Below, piece by piece: positions 1-6,334 of a DNA stretch of 12,448 bases. The notes under the pieces were generated by a model. It saw only the letters and a list, made by a program, of their open reading frames with translations. It was not told the DNA's origin and searched no databases. Within the stretch, counting starts at the first letter, position 1. The number at the start of each line of letters is the position of its first letter. The position numbers were made by a program, and so were the translations under genes. The stretch comes from Actinomycetales bacterium. Its GTDB lineage: Bacteria; Actinomycetota; Actinomycetes; Actinomycetales; Actinomycetaceae. The stretch covers positions 1-12,448 of the forward strand of contig JALHDK010000105.1 in NCBI GenBank assembly GCA_022838965.1. Direction: 5' to 3'.

Positions 1-53
1 TGGCGGACGTGCCGGGCACGCCGGCGGAGGTGACGGGCACGCCGGCGGACGTG
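1..53. repeat. 21-bp tandem repeat, about 2.5 copies
   Basis: The plus strand reads ccggcggaggtgacgggcac (+g) at 21-41. It is preceded at 1-20 by a near copy (gcggacgtgccgggcacg) and followed at 42-53 by ccggcggacgtg. The period of 21 keeps the reading frame and gives the protein repeat TSAGVP(V/G). Copy number could vary between strains without breaking the gene. Confidence 0.7.
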
Positions 54-82
54 GCGGCGTCGTCACGGCGGGTGGCGGTCAC
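1..82 (-). CDS. 5' end of an unidentified gene coupled to the ArsR-type regulator (partial)
   Basis: A GTG at 82-80 opens a frame that runs off the window edge after 27 codons. It overlaps the regulator's TGA by 4 bases (GTGA), so the two are probably translationally coupled. The visible peptide starts VTATRRDDAATSAGVP and is low in complexity, with the heptad TSAGVP(V/G) repeated. It is encoded by a 21-bp tandem repeat. No domain is visible. In actinobacteria an ArsR-type winged-helix regulator is often followed by an MFS exporter, and a short polar N-terminal tail would suit that, but this is inference. Nothing in the 27 residues proves it. Confidence 0.55.
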   Translation of the reverse strand, partial: MTATRRDDAATSAGVPVTSAGVPGTSA

Positions 83-654
83 GCGAGCTCCTCGAGTTCC
101 GGGAAGACCGCAACCTGCGCGATCACGGGGAGCGCGCCCGGGCGAGTGGGGTCGGTGTGGGCGGGGTCGGCGCGCCAGCGGCGGATGACGTCGGTGAGTT
201 CGTCGCCGAGGTGCGACATCTCCTCCGTGGTGAGGTAGAGCCGGCCGCGCTGGATGCCGGATGCGTCCGCCATCTCGCGGGGGATCCGGTCCTCCACCAC
301 GGCCCAGTAGAAGTCCGCCATCTGCTGGTTCCAGCGGCCGATGAGCGACTCGCCCACCACGCGCGCGGAGGTCGGGTCGGCGCGGAGTACCTCGGGGGTG
401 AGTGCGCGGGGACCGGCGGTCACCCACCAGCGCTCGCGCCTGGTGCCCCGCCCGACGTCCTCGCGGATCAGGCCGTGCCGTTCGAGCTGGCGCAGGTGGT
501 AGCTGGTGGAGCCGGTGGACTCGCCGGTGTGCTCGGCGAGCATGCTCGCGGTCATGGGGGTGGCCGCCAGCAACTCGAGCATCCGGATGCGGAGCGGGTG
601 GGCCATGGCCTTGAAGGTCTCGGCGCTGGCGGCGGTCACGTCCGGTGCGGTCAT
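79..654 (-). CDS. ArsR-type winged helix-turn-helix transcriptional regulator
   Basis: This is a 191-residue DNA-binding regulator. The N-terminal 75 residues form an ArsR-like winged helix: AMAHPLRIRMLELL (helices 1-2), then MLAEHTGESTGSTSYHLRQLERHGLI (recognition helix region), then the wing GRGTRRERWW. The C-terminal half is charged and helical, with no visible metal-binding cysteines, so metal sensing is unlikely and the ligand is unknown. I chose ATG 654. The longer frame begins at a TTG inside the operator/-35 region, while ATG 654 lies 7 bases after a -10 hexamer and so fits a leaderless transcript. Its stop overlaps the next gene by 4 bases. Autoregulation through the TTGCAA boxes is inferred. 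Confidence 0.88.
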   Translation of the reverse strand: MTAPDVTAASAETFKAMAHPLRIRMLELLAATPMTASMLAEHTGESTGSTSYHLRQLERHGLIREDVGRGTRRERWWVTAGPRALTPEVLRADPTSARVVGESLIGRWNQQMADFYWAVVEDRIPREMADASGIQRGRLYLTTEEMSHLGDELTDVIRRWRADPAHTDPTRPGALPVIAQVAVFPELEELA

Positions 655-657
655 GGA

Positions 658-690
658 TGCAAAGGTAGCTTTGCAAAGGAAAGTTTGCAA
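658..690 (-). promoter_or_regulatory. Leaderless promoter with triple TTGCAA operator boxes
   Basis: Reading the minus strand, TTGCAA (690-685, -35-like) is followed by a 17-base spacer and TACCTT (667-662, -10-like), then 7 bases to ATG 654. The same DNA holds the palindrome CTTTGCAAAG (669-678), the inverted repeat TGCAAAG-gtag-CTTTGCA (658-675) and another TTTGCAA (684-690). The TGCAA cores recur every 14 bp (658, 672, 686). A repressor bound here would cover the whole promoter, so autoregulation by the adjacent ArsR-type protein is the simple reading. Confidence 0.65.
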
Positions 691-714
691 GAGGCGCAGC
701 CGGACTGCTCTCCC

Positions 715-790
715 CGCATTGCGGGCGGGTCACCGCACTGCGGGCCGGTCATCGCACTGCGCGCGGGTCATCGCACTGCGCGCGGGTCAT
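715..790. repeat. Tandem repeat, four copies of a 19-bp unit
   Basis: Units lie at 715-733, 734-752, 753-771 and 772-790. On the minus strand the unit reads ATGACCCGCGCGCAGTGCG. Units 3 and 4 are identical and units 1 and 2 differ at a few bases. Every unit keeps a small dyad, CGCA-N-TGCG. The array starts exactly where the DUF222/HNH gene stops: its TGA at 792-790 runs into the first unit. It separates that gene from the ArsR-type gene. There are no spacers, so it is not CRISPR. Function unknown. Confidence 0.85.
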
Positions 791-2291
791 CAGAAGGGGG
801 GCGGGTCGTCGGCGGGTGGCGGCGTGCCGGGGGCAGGCCCGCCGCGTTGCCGGGGCGCGCGTTCGGGGTGGCCCCGGTAGGTGTGACCGGTGGCCGTGTG
901 CCAGTCGCGGGAGCCGTCGGGCTTGAGAGGGCCGGGTCCGCCGCCGCCCACCGTGTGGATCCGGTGGCACCGCCGGCAGGCGCAGGCGAGGTTCGCGGCG
1001 GACGTCTCACCCCCCAGGGCCCACGGCGTCACGTGATCCAGTTCGCAGTGCCGGGCCGGGGCGGAGCAGCCGGGCCGGGTGCAGACACGGTCCCGCAGGC
1101 GGACCGCCTCCGCGATGTGGGCCGGGGGGCTGTAGCGCTCCCGGCCGATCTCGAGTGGCGCCCCGGTGATCGTGTCGGTAACGAGGCGCCGCCACGTGCC
1201 ACCGGCCGCCAGAAGCAGGGCGACGAACCGCGTCACGGGCCCGTACCCCTCGAGCCACGGGGCTTCCGTGCGGTGGCCCGCCGCGGGGCCACTCTCGGGT
1301 TCCCCGGACTCATCGGACAGGTCTCCGTGCAGGTCTCGGTACATGACCGCGCCGACCGTCGGCGGCGGTGTGAAGTCCGGGACTGCGTGGGCCAGCACCT
1401 CGAGCGGCACGGTGACGTTGACCCGGGTGGGTGCGGTTCGGTTCGGGGTGCCGGTCAGGGAGGTGATGTCCCAGCCGTCCTGGGTGACGGTGGCGGCCCA
1501 GTCGGCGAGCGCGTCGACGCGCAGGTGGCAGAGCGTCCGTGCGTCGCCTGCGGCATGCGCCGTGCGTGCGATCTCGGTGAGGGCGGCGTCCAGGGTCACC
1601 GCCTGGTCCGCGGGCAGGAACACAGAGATGCGGGCCATGGAGTCCGGCAGGGGCTGCGGGCGGCTGACGTGCCGCCGATCGCGGGCAACGAGGTGCCGCG
1701 CATCGGCATCCTCGGGATCGATCTCCGCGAGGGCGCGGGCGATGTCGCGCCGGAGTTCGGTGGGCGTGCGCTCGGGTGCCGTGGGGAGCACCACCTCCTC
1801 CACTGCGAGCGCGACAGCGGGAACCAGGTCACCGAGCGCGTCAACGAGGATCCAGCCCTTGTCGGCGGTCAGCGTGCCAGAGCGCAGCCGGTCCGGACCA
1901 GCCGCTCCGCCGCCGCCCGCGTGGTGCCGAGAGTCATGCCGACCTGTTCCGCGAGCACGTTGATGACGCCGTCACGATCGGCGTACTTGTGCAAATCGGC
2001 CTTCGCGAGCCGCGCGGCGTAGTGCGCCTTCAGGGCCGCCGCGTGCGCCTCGGCGCGCTGCGCCGCCTGCAGCGATTCGAGGAGCACGTCCGCACCGGCC
2101 TCCATGTCCGACAGCTCGTCCAGCGTCCGGAGGATCTCCGGCACGTCCTCGCCCGCAAGGAGAGCCGAGTGGAGGAGCTCCTCAACCGCCCCCTTGGGGT
2201 AGCGCACGGGGTTGGGGCGGTGCCACGGTTCGTCCTCTGACGGAGCCGTGCGCCACGACGGTTCGGGGCGGCCGCGCCGGGAAGCTGACAT
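790..2291 (-). pseudogene. DUF222/HNH endonuclease gene, interrupted by a frameshift
   Basis: Two frames together encode a typical DUF222 (13E12 repeat-type) protein of about 500 residues. The first runs from ATG 2291 to a TGA at 1871-1869 and holds an alpha-helical DUF222 start. The second continues to 790; it is open well upstream of its first possible start (GTG 1803) and gives DUF222-like sequence such as GTLTADKGWILVDALGDLV. The join lies near 1870-1895, where one missing base (for example a lost C in ACCCGG) explains the shift. The C-terminal HNH domain looks intact, counted from GTG 1803: CTRPGC (241-246), ELDHVTPW (254-261), N271 and CRRCHR (276-281). Such proteins are common multicopy actinobacterial genes, presumed nucleases. 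I see no slippery heptamer, so a real mutation or a sequencing error is likelier than programmed frameshifting. Confidence 0.82.
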
Positions 2292-2299
2292 GCCGCGAG

Positions 2300-2305
2300 A
2301 CTATC
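2300..2305 (-). promoter_or_regulatory. Possible -10 element of the DUF222/HNH gene
   Basis: GATAGT on the minus strand lies 8 bases before ATG 2291, and no Shine-Dalgarno sequence is visible. This resembles a leaderless start. A weak -35 (TTCGAT) sits 16 bases further upstream. Confidence 0.35.
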
Positions 2306-2348
2306 GAGCACCACTGACACCATCGAACGTGCGTTCTCCTGGTCCTCG

Positions 2349-2392
2349 AGAACGCGAGAAGCGGGGAGGAAGAACGCGAGAAGCGGGGAGGA
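2349..2392. repeat. Perfect 22-bp tandem duplication
   Basis: The units 2349-2370 and 2371-2392 are identical and begin agaacgcgagaagcgg. They lie in the 119-bp gap between the end of the ABC permease gene and the start of the DUF222/HNH gene. No stem-loop or promoter is evident within the unit. The gap holds nothing else I can support beyond the possible -10 at 2300-2305. Confidence 0.8.
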
Positions 2393-2410
2393 GGGGAGGC
2401 GCAGCCCGAC

Positions 2411-3169
2411 CTAGAGCTCCCGGCGCTGGAACACCCGGACGGCAGACGTCACCATGAGCGCGGTGAGCAGCGCCGTCGTGACGGCCGGCCAGAGGATCTC
2501 CACCTCGATGCCCGCTCCGAGGGTCACCGGCGCGTTCACCATCCCGGCAGGCGTCCAGCGCAGCATCGGGCCCCAGATCCCGGCGATCATGAGCAGGAAC
2601 CAGAACCCGAGCCCGATACCCGCGGCACCCGCGCCGGAGTCCACGGCTGCGGATCCCGTCAGCACCACCGCCACCAGCAGCAGCGCGAACAGCAACCAGG
2701 CCAGCGTGGCAGCCAGGAGAGGACCGAACGGCGCGTCCGGGAACCAGATCAGCGTCATCCCCCATGTGACGACCATGCCCACCAGCGTGGCGCCCGCGAG
2801 CAGTATCGCCGTCGAGAGGAACTTCGAGGCGACGAAGCCGGCGCGCGACACCGGTTTCGTGAGCACCATGACCGCGGTGCCGTTCCGCTTCTCCCCGGAG
2901 ATCGCACTCCCCAGGGCGATGAGCAGCGCGATGGTGACGAGCTGGGAGAGGTTCTTGGTCCACTGGGCGTAGGAATCCACCCACGTCGGCTCCGGCACGA
3001 GCCCGCCGAAACCGCCGCCCCCCAGAGTCTCGAGGAGCTCCCTGGTGTAGCGCGCGGTGGGCGGCCCGGTGAAGGCCGCGAAGGCGATGAAGCCCGGCAG
3101 CACCCAGATCCTCCATGTGCGCACGATCTCGCGGAGGTCCTTCCGGAGGAACGCGCCGAATCCGGTCAT
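2411..3169 (-). CDS. ABC-2 type transporter permease (YxlG-like)
   Basis: A 252-residue integral membrane protein and the last gene of the padR operon. Hydrophobic segments lie near residues 21-34, 75-90, 117-141, 149-171, 182-199 and 226-243, the six-helix layout of ABC-2 permeases. The motif SGEKRNGTAVMVLTKPVSR (91-109), just after helix 2, is typical of the NosY/YxlG-like group. A glycine-rich segment (GGGGFGGL, 50-57) lies in the first external loop. ATG 3169 overlaps the ATPase stop by 4 bases (ATGA). It should pair with that ATPase to move an unknown substrate. Peptide or lipid export is common in this family but is not shown here. Confidence 0.9.
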   Translation of the reverse strand: MTGFGAFLRKDLREIVRTWRIWVLPGFIAFAAFTGPPTARYTRELLETLGGGGFGGLVPEPTWVDSYAQWTKNLSQLVTIALLIALGSAISGEKRNGTAVMVLTKPVSRAGFVASKFLSTAILLAGATLVGMVVTWGMTLIWFPDAPFGPLLAATLAWLLFALLLVAVVLTGSAAVDSGAGAAGIGLGFWFLLMIAGIWGPMLRWTPAGMVNAPVTLGAGIEVEILWPAVTTALLTALMVTSAVRVFQRREL

Positions 3170-4098
3170 CGCCGCACCCCCACGAGGTCCACGAAGATGT
3201 CCTCCAGGGATGCCTCCAGTTCATCGAAGCGGCGGAGACCCAGTCCAAGTCCCGCCACGATCCCCGGCACCGACCGTCGGGCCGCCTCCAGGTCGTTCAC
3301 GACGACGTCGGTCGCCTGGCGGTCCCCGGGGACCGGCGCGTGCCGCACGCACCACGGCTCGCGGGCGATCGCGGCCACGAGAGCCGTGATTCCCTCGGTG
3401 ACGGCGATGCGGACCGTCGTCGAGCCGCCGTGGGAGCGCCGCAGTTCCTCCACGGTTCCCTGCACCACCAGCCGGCCGCGATCCAGCACCGCCACCTGGT
3501 TGCAGATGCGCTCGACGTCCCCCAGAAGGTGGCTGGAGAACAGGACGGTCGTGCGCCCGCGCAGCGACCCGATCATCGTGAGCACCTCCGCGCGTCCGAG
3601 CGGGTCCAGTGCGGATGTGGGCTCGTCCAGAACCAGCAGGTCCGGGGCGTTGATGAGGGCCTGTGCGATGCCGAGCCGCTGCCTCATCCCCCGCGAGTAG
3701 CCGCCCACCGGGTTGGTGTTGCCCGCCAGGCCGGCCATCTCGAGCAGGGCATCCGCCCGGGGGGCGAGGATCGCTTCCGGGATGCCGAACAGGGAGCCGG
3801 CGAACCGGAGGAACTCGGCGCCCGTCATCCACGGATAGAAGCCGGGAACGTCCGGAAGGAATCCGACCCTGGCGCGGATCCGTTCCCCCTCGACCGTGAC
3901 GTCATGTCCGAAGATCGTGGCGCTTCCCGACGTCGGACGCGCCAGGCCCAGCAGGACCCGCAGCATCGTTGTCTTCCCGGCCCCGTTGGGCCCGAGGAAC
4001 CCGAAGACCGAGCCCTCCGGTACGGTCAGGGAGACGCCGTCGAGGGCATGGACCGGTCCGTAGAACTTGGCGAGGTCGTGGGTCTCGACGACGTTCAC
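3166..4098 (-). CDS. ABC transporter ATP-binding protein (YxlF-like)
   Basis: A 310-residue ATPase subunit. Walker A is GPNGAGKT (36-43), the signature region YSRGMRQRLG (134-143), Walker B LLVLDEP (154-160) with the D-loop SALD, and the switch histidine lies in FSSHLL (H190). The usual Q-loop glutamine position reads GFLPDVPGFYP, as in many ABC-2 multidrug-type ATPases. The C-terminal 90 residues end in SLEDIFVDLVG, typical of this subfamily. GTG 4098 gives the 4-base GTGA overlap with the preceding PLDc_N gene; the frame is open further upstream but that part is antisense to none and only shadows the upstream gene. It energises the permease encoded just downstream. Confidence 0.95.
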   Translation of the reverse strand: MNVVETHDLAKFYGPVHALDGVSLTVPEGSVFGFLGPNGAGKTTMLRVLLGLARPTSGSATIFGHDVTVEGERIRARVGFLPDVPGFYPWMTGAEFLRFAGSLFGIPEAILAPRADALLEMAGLAGNTNPVGGYSRGMRQRLGIAQALINAPDLLVLDEPTSALDPLGRAEVLTMIGSLRGRTTVLFSSHLLGDVERICNQVAVLDRGRLVVQGTVEELRRSHGGSTTVRIAVTEGITALVAAIAREPWCVRHAPVPGDRQATDVVVNDLEAARRSVPGIVAGLGLGLRRFDELEASLEDIFVDLVGVRR

Positions 4099-4430
4099 TG
4101 GTCGTTCCCGCGCTGACCGTAGAGGAGGTCGGCGGCGTCCGCGGCGGAGCGGCGCACCTGCCCGGACGGGGCCGGCGACGCCGTCGCTGACGCCGCGGCG
4201 TAACTCGCGCGCTGCCGGCGGAGGATCAGGAAGGCGATCGGACCGAAGATCTGCACGAGCACGATCACGGCGAGCCACAGCCACTTGTTGGGGAGGGGCA
4301 TGCGGTCATCGGGCGTGCGGGTCCAGGCCACCACCCCGATGATCAGCAGCGCCAGTTCCACGACAACGAGCACGCCCAGCAGGACGAGGAGGCCGGTGGG
4401 GAGCGAGAGGATCTGGTCGAGCTCGTTCAT
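4095..4430 (-). CDS. PLDc_N-type small membrane protein (YxlE-like)
   Basis: A 111-residue protein with two transmembrane segments (about residues 10-35 and 50-70). Between and after them lie RTPDDRMPLPNKWLW and IFGPIAFLILRR, the hallmark of the phospholipase D N-terminal (PLDc_N) domain. The catalytic HKD motifs of real phospholipase D are absent, so an enzyme is unlikely. The tail of about 40 residues is polar and alanine/serine-rich, longer than in Bacillus YxlE. ATG 4430 has a good ribosome site, AAAGGA at 4442-4437, 6 bases upstream, and also overlaps the previous stop (ATGA). Its place before the ATPase and permease matches the yxlE-yxlF-yxlG order. A regulatory or accessory role for the transporter is inferred. 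Confidence 0.85.
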   Translation of the reverse strand: MNELDQILSLPTGLLVLLGVLVVVELALLIIGVVAWTRTPDDRMPLPNKWLWLAVIVLVQIFGPIAFLILRRQRASYAAASATASPAPSGQVRRSAADAADLLYGQRGNDQ

Positions 4431-5299
4431 CGGGGGTCCTTTCGGGGAGCGGTCCTGCCGCCGCGGGCGCCGAGGGCACGAAGCCCGGCCCGGACGGGGC
4501 AGATGAGCATGGTGGCCGCGGTGGCGACGGGGACGACGGCGATCAGGGCGGCCTCGGGATGCGCTGAGTGCGGAGCGCGCATGGTCCGGGTGGTGAGAAC
4601 GGCGATCGCGGTGGTGGTGGCCCCTGCCGACGCGGCCAGGGCGTTCCGGACGAGCCGATCCTCCTGGGTGAGACCCGCGGTCCGCGTTCCCCACCACGCC
4701 GCGCCACCCGCGATGGCCAGGAGGGGAAGCAACCCCGCCCGCCGGTCAGTCCACGCGCTCACCCGGCCCGCCACGTCCCAGCTGGAGGGCACCCGGGTGC
4801 CGCTCCGCCACGCCGCGGCCACCCAGAACGCGGTCTTCGCGAAGGTGATCACGGGGATCGCCCGTCCGGCGGTCCGGACGTGGCGCGGGATGGCGGCGAG
4901 CACCTCGTCGTCGACGTCGTCCGGCCGGATCAGACCCAGCCGGACGGCCACCGCGCCGTAGTTCAACCGCCAGCCGGCTCCCATGATGCGCGGGACGAGG
5001 ACGCGGGGGTCGGAGGGGTCGAACGCGCGCGAACGGACCTCGGCGTGGGTGGCGCCGCGCACATCCACGGGCAGGCCGAAGACGTGTCCCTGCGGACGGT
5101 GAGCCCGGGACGAACCGGAGGTGGCATCCGCCCCTGCCGCCAGGGCGGCACGCAGCGCCGCCGCGTACTCCTCCGCGGGACCGAGTTCCGCTGGCGTGAC
5201 GCCCTCGGCCAGCAGGTCACGGAGGTCGGAGAGGGCGGCGCGGCGGGTGGTGCGGGGGAGGCCACGGAGGTGGGCGGCGACGTCGTCAACGTAGGTCAC
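4427..5299 (-). CDS. PadR-linked membrane protein, HAAS-like N-terminus plus DUF5808-like segment
   Basis: A 290-residue protein from GTG 5299, which overlaps the padR stop (GTGA). Residues 1-57 are helical and charged (VDDVAAHLRGLPR, ALSDLRDLLAEG) and resemble the HAAS/DUF1700-type domain that often sits beside PadR regulators. Residues 95-128 contain DPRVLVPRIMGAGWRLNYG and RLGLIRPDD, which I read as a DUF5808-like segment. The C-terminal half has about four hydrophobic stretches (near 146-163, 189-204, 222-238 and 250-267). The family assignments are from memory of motifs and are moderate. The likely role is a membrane-bound partner that modulates PadR or the ABC transporter, inferred from HAAS/PadR linkage. 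No catalytic motif is visible. Confidence 0.75.
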   Translation of the reverse strand: MTYVDDVAAHLRGLPRTTRRAALSDLRDLLAEGVTPAELGPAEEYAAALRAALAAGADATSGSSRAHRPQGHVFGLPVDVRGATHAEVRSRAFDPSDPRVLVPRIMGAGWRLNYGAVAVRLGLIRPDDVDDEVLAAIPRHVRTAGRAIPVITFAKTAFWVAAAWRSGTRVPSSWDVAGRVSAWTDRRAGLLPLLAIAGGAAWWGTRTAGLTQEDRLVRNALAASAGATTTAIAVLTTRTMRAPHSAHPEAALIAVVPVATAATMLICPVRAGLRALGARGGRTAPRKDPR

Positions 5300-5634
5300 T
5301 TCTCCACCTCCTCGAGCAGGCCGTCAAGGGCGACCGTCATCTCACGCCAGGCCAAGGTGAGCGATTCCATCTCGCGGCGGCCGGTGGGCGTGAGGGTGTA
5401 GTACTTGCGCGGCGGCCCCACGGGTGACTCCTGCCAGACGGTGTCCACCAGTCCAGCGGTGCGGAGGCGCGTGAGCAGCGGGTACACCGTCCCGGACGAC
5501 GCCTCCAGCCCGGGCCGCGCCCCCAACTCCTCCACGATCTGGCCCCCGTAACAGGGGTGACGTTCCAGCATGGCGAGGATGGCCAGCTCGAGGACTCCCT
5601 TGCGCAGCTGGACCGCACGCTCGTCCCGTGCCAC
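5296..5634 (-). CDS. PadR family transcriptional regulator
   Basis: A 112-residue winged-helix repressor. The pattern LRKGVLELAILAMLERHPCYGGQIVEEL, ASSGTVYPLLTRLRTAGLV and GPPRKYYTLTPTGRREM covers the whole PadR N-terminal domain with its wing. A short C-terminal helix follows (about 25 residues, short PadR-s1-like class), which would dimerise. I chose GTG 5634, not the upstream ATG 5706. AGGAGG at 5644-5639 lies 4 bases before GTG, and the extra 24 codons are encoded by a 19-bp repeat and look non-coding. It is the first gene of the five-gene operon. The 23-bp palindrome 90 bases upstream is its probable operator, giving autoregulation of the whole operon. Confidence 0.92.
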   Translation of the reverse strand: MARDERAVQLRKGVLELAILAMLERHPCYGGQIVEELGARPGLEASSGTVYPLLTRLRTAGLVDTVWQESPVGPPRKYYTLTPTGRREMESLTLAWREMTVALDGLLEEVEK

Positions 5635-5669
5635 CGCCCCTCCTCTCGACGTTTGACCCCTCCGACCCG

Positions 5670-5706
5670 CGTCCTCGTCCCGCGCATCCGTCCTCGTCCC
5701 GCGCAT
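5670..5706. repeat. 19-bp tandem duplication in the padR leader
   Basis: The plus-strand unit cgtcctcgtcccgcgcat occurs at 5670-5687 and again at 5689-5706, period 19. On the minus strand it begins ATGCGCGGGACGAGG. It sits between the palindromic operator and the padR ribosome site, so it would be in the 5' leader of the operon mRNA. It has the same period and the same ATG-first layout as the array at 715-790, but a different sequence. Confidence 0.75.
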
Positions 5707-5723
5707 TAGGGGGGCTGGCGGGC

Positions 5724-5746
5724 GCTACTGTGTGACACACAGTAGC
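5724..5746. promoter_or_regulatory. 23-bp perfect palindrome, candidate PadR operator
   Basis: The arms GCTACTGTGTG (5724-5734) and CACACAGTAGC (5736-5746) are exact reverse complements around A5735. A dyad with a TGTGT/ACACA core is the kind of site bound by PadR dimers, and it lies 90 bases upstream of padR. A -35-like TTGTCA (minus strand, 5757-5752) stands just before it, so the site would cover the -10 region. The divergent gene's predicted promoter (5801-5806) is further away. Confidence 0.8.
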
Positions 5747-5800
5747 ATGGATGACAAGCATCCCGGTAGTGCAAGCATCGCGGTCTCTCGCGGGGTGCGG

Positions 5801-5806
5801 GATGAT
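5801..5806 (+). promoter_or_regulatory. Possible -10 element of the thioredoxin-fold gene
   Basis: GATGAT lies 6 bases before ATG 5813 and no Shine-Dalgarno sequence precedes that ATG. Spacing matches a leaderless transcript. No convincing -35 is seen. Confidence 0.4.
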
Positions 5807-5812
5807 CGGGTC

Positions 5813-6334
5813 ATGGCCGCGCCGTCCGCCGTCCGCCGGTTCCCCTCGCTCGAGGTGCGTTCCCTCACCGGAACGTCCTGGATCATCCCGCGCGACCTCC
5901 CCGTGCCCCGCACCCTCGTGATCTGCGCCTTCAAGCAGTGGCACCAGGCGCTCGTGGACGAGTGGATCGGCTGGGCGACCACGAAGGCCGGCGTGGCGCC
6001 GTCGCCCCTCGGCCTGGCGGCGGACGCGAGCACGCTTGTGATCGAGGTGCCCGTGCTGGGGCGGCAGTACCGGCCGGTGCGCGGCTTCATCGATGGGGGC
6101 ATGCGGGCGGGGATTCGCGTCCCCGAGGTGCTGGCGCGCACGTTCACCGCCTACACGGATGTCGCGGCGTTCTGCCACGCCGCCGGGATCACCACCACGG
6201 ACACCGTCGCCGTGTTCGTGGTGCGTCCCGACGGCGAGGTGCTCGCCCACGTCACCGACCGTCCGGAGGTGGCCACGGAGGCCGAGATCGCGCGGGCGCT
6301 GGGTGGGCCCTCCGGGACTGGGGTCTCCAGCTGA
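5813..6334 (+). CDS. Thioredoxin-fold protein, ATP10-like
   Basis: A 173-residue soluble protein with no signal peptide. LVICAFKQWHQALVDEW (about residues 32-48) looks like the first strand and helix of a peroxiredoxin/thioredoxin fold, but there is no CxxC. It continues VIEVPVLGRQYRPVRGFIDGGMR and RVPEVLARTFTAYTDVAAFC, then VAVFVVRPDGEVL, a pattern I associate with the ATP10-like thioredoxin-fold group. ATG 5813 is chosen because it sits 6 bases after a -10-like GATGAT. The frame is open up to 5732, where a GTG lies inside the PadR palindrome. The last 11 codons fall in the first copy of an 84-bp tandem repeat, so the native C-terminus may have been altered. Function unknown. Confidence 0.7.
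   Translation: MAAPSAVRRFPSLEVRSLTGTSWIIPRDLPVPRTLVICAFKQWHQALVDEWIGWATTKAGVAPSPLGLAADASTLVIEVPVLGRQYRPVRGFIDGGMRAGIRVPEVLARTFTAYTDVAAFCHAAGITTTDTVAVFVVRPDGEVLAHVTDRPEVATEAEIARALGGPSGTGVSS

Noticed and set aside
715..790. CRISPR array
   Set aside because: The 19-bp units are directly adjacent with no spacers, too short for CRISPR repeats, and no cas gene is present.
1869..1900. Programmed ribosomal frameshift joining the two halves of the DUF222/HNH gene
   Set aside because: There is no slippery heptamer or evident stem-loop, and two other genes in the window have similar breaks, so mutation or sequence error is simpler.
157..2022. A 621-codon open frame on the plus strand across the ArsR-type and HNH genes
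   Set aside because: Its product is a Gly/Arg/Ala-rich sequence with no domain, and it lies antisense to two genes with clear protein motifs. Long antisense frames are expected at this GC content.
3115..4116. A 333-codon plus-strand frame opposite the ABC ATPase gene
   Set aside because: The opposite strand encodes complete Walker A, signature and Walker B motifs with coupled starts; this frame has no recognisable domain.
5635..5706. Longer padR start at ATG 5706
   Set aside because: The extra codons come from a 19-bp tandem repeat and a Gly/Arg-rich leader, and GTG 5634 has a strong AGGAGG just upstream.
5801..6334. Redox-active thioredoxin
   Set aside because: The fold-like pattern lacks a CxxC or a resolving cysteine pair, so a thiol-disulfide activity cannot be claimed.
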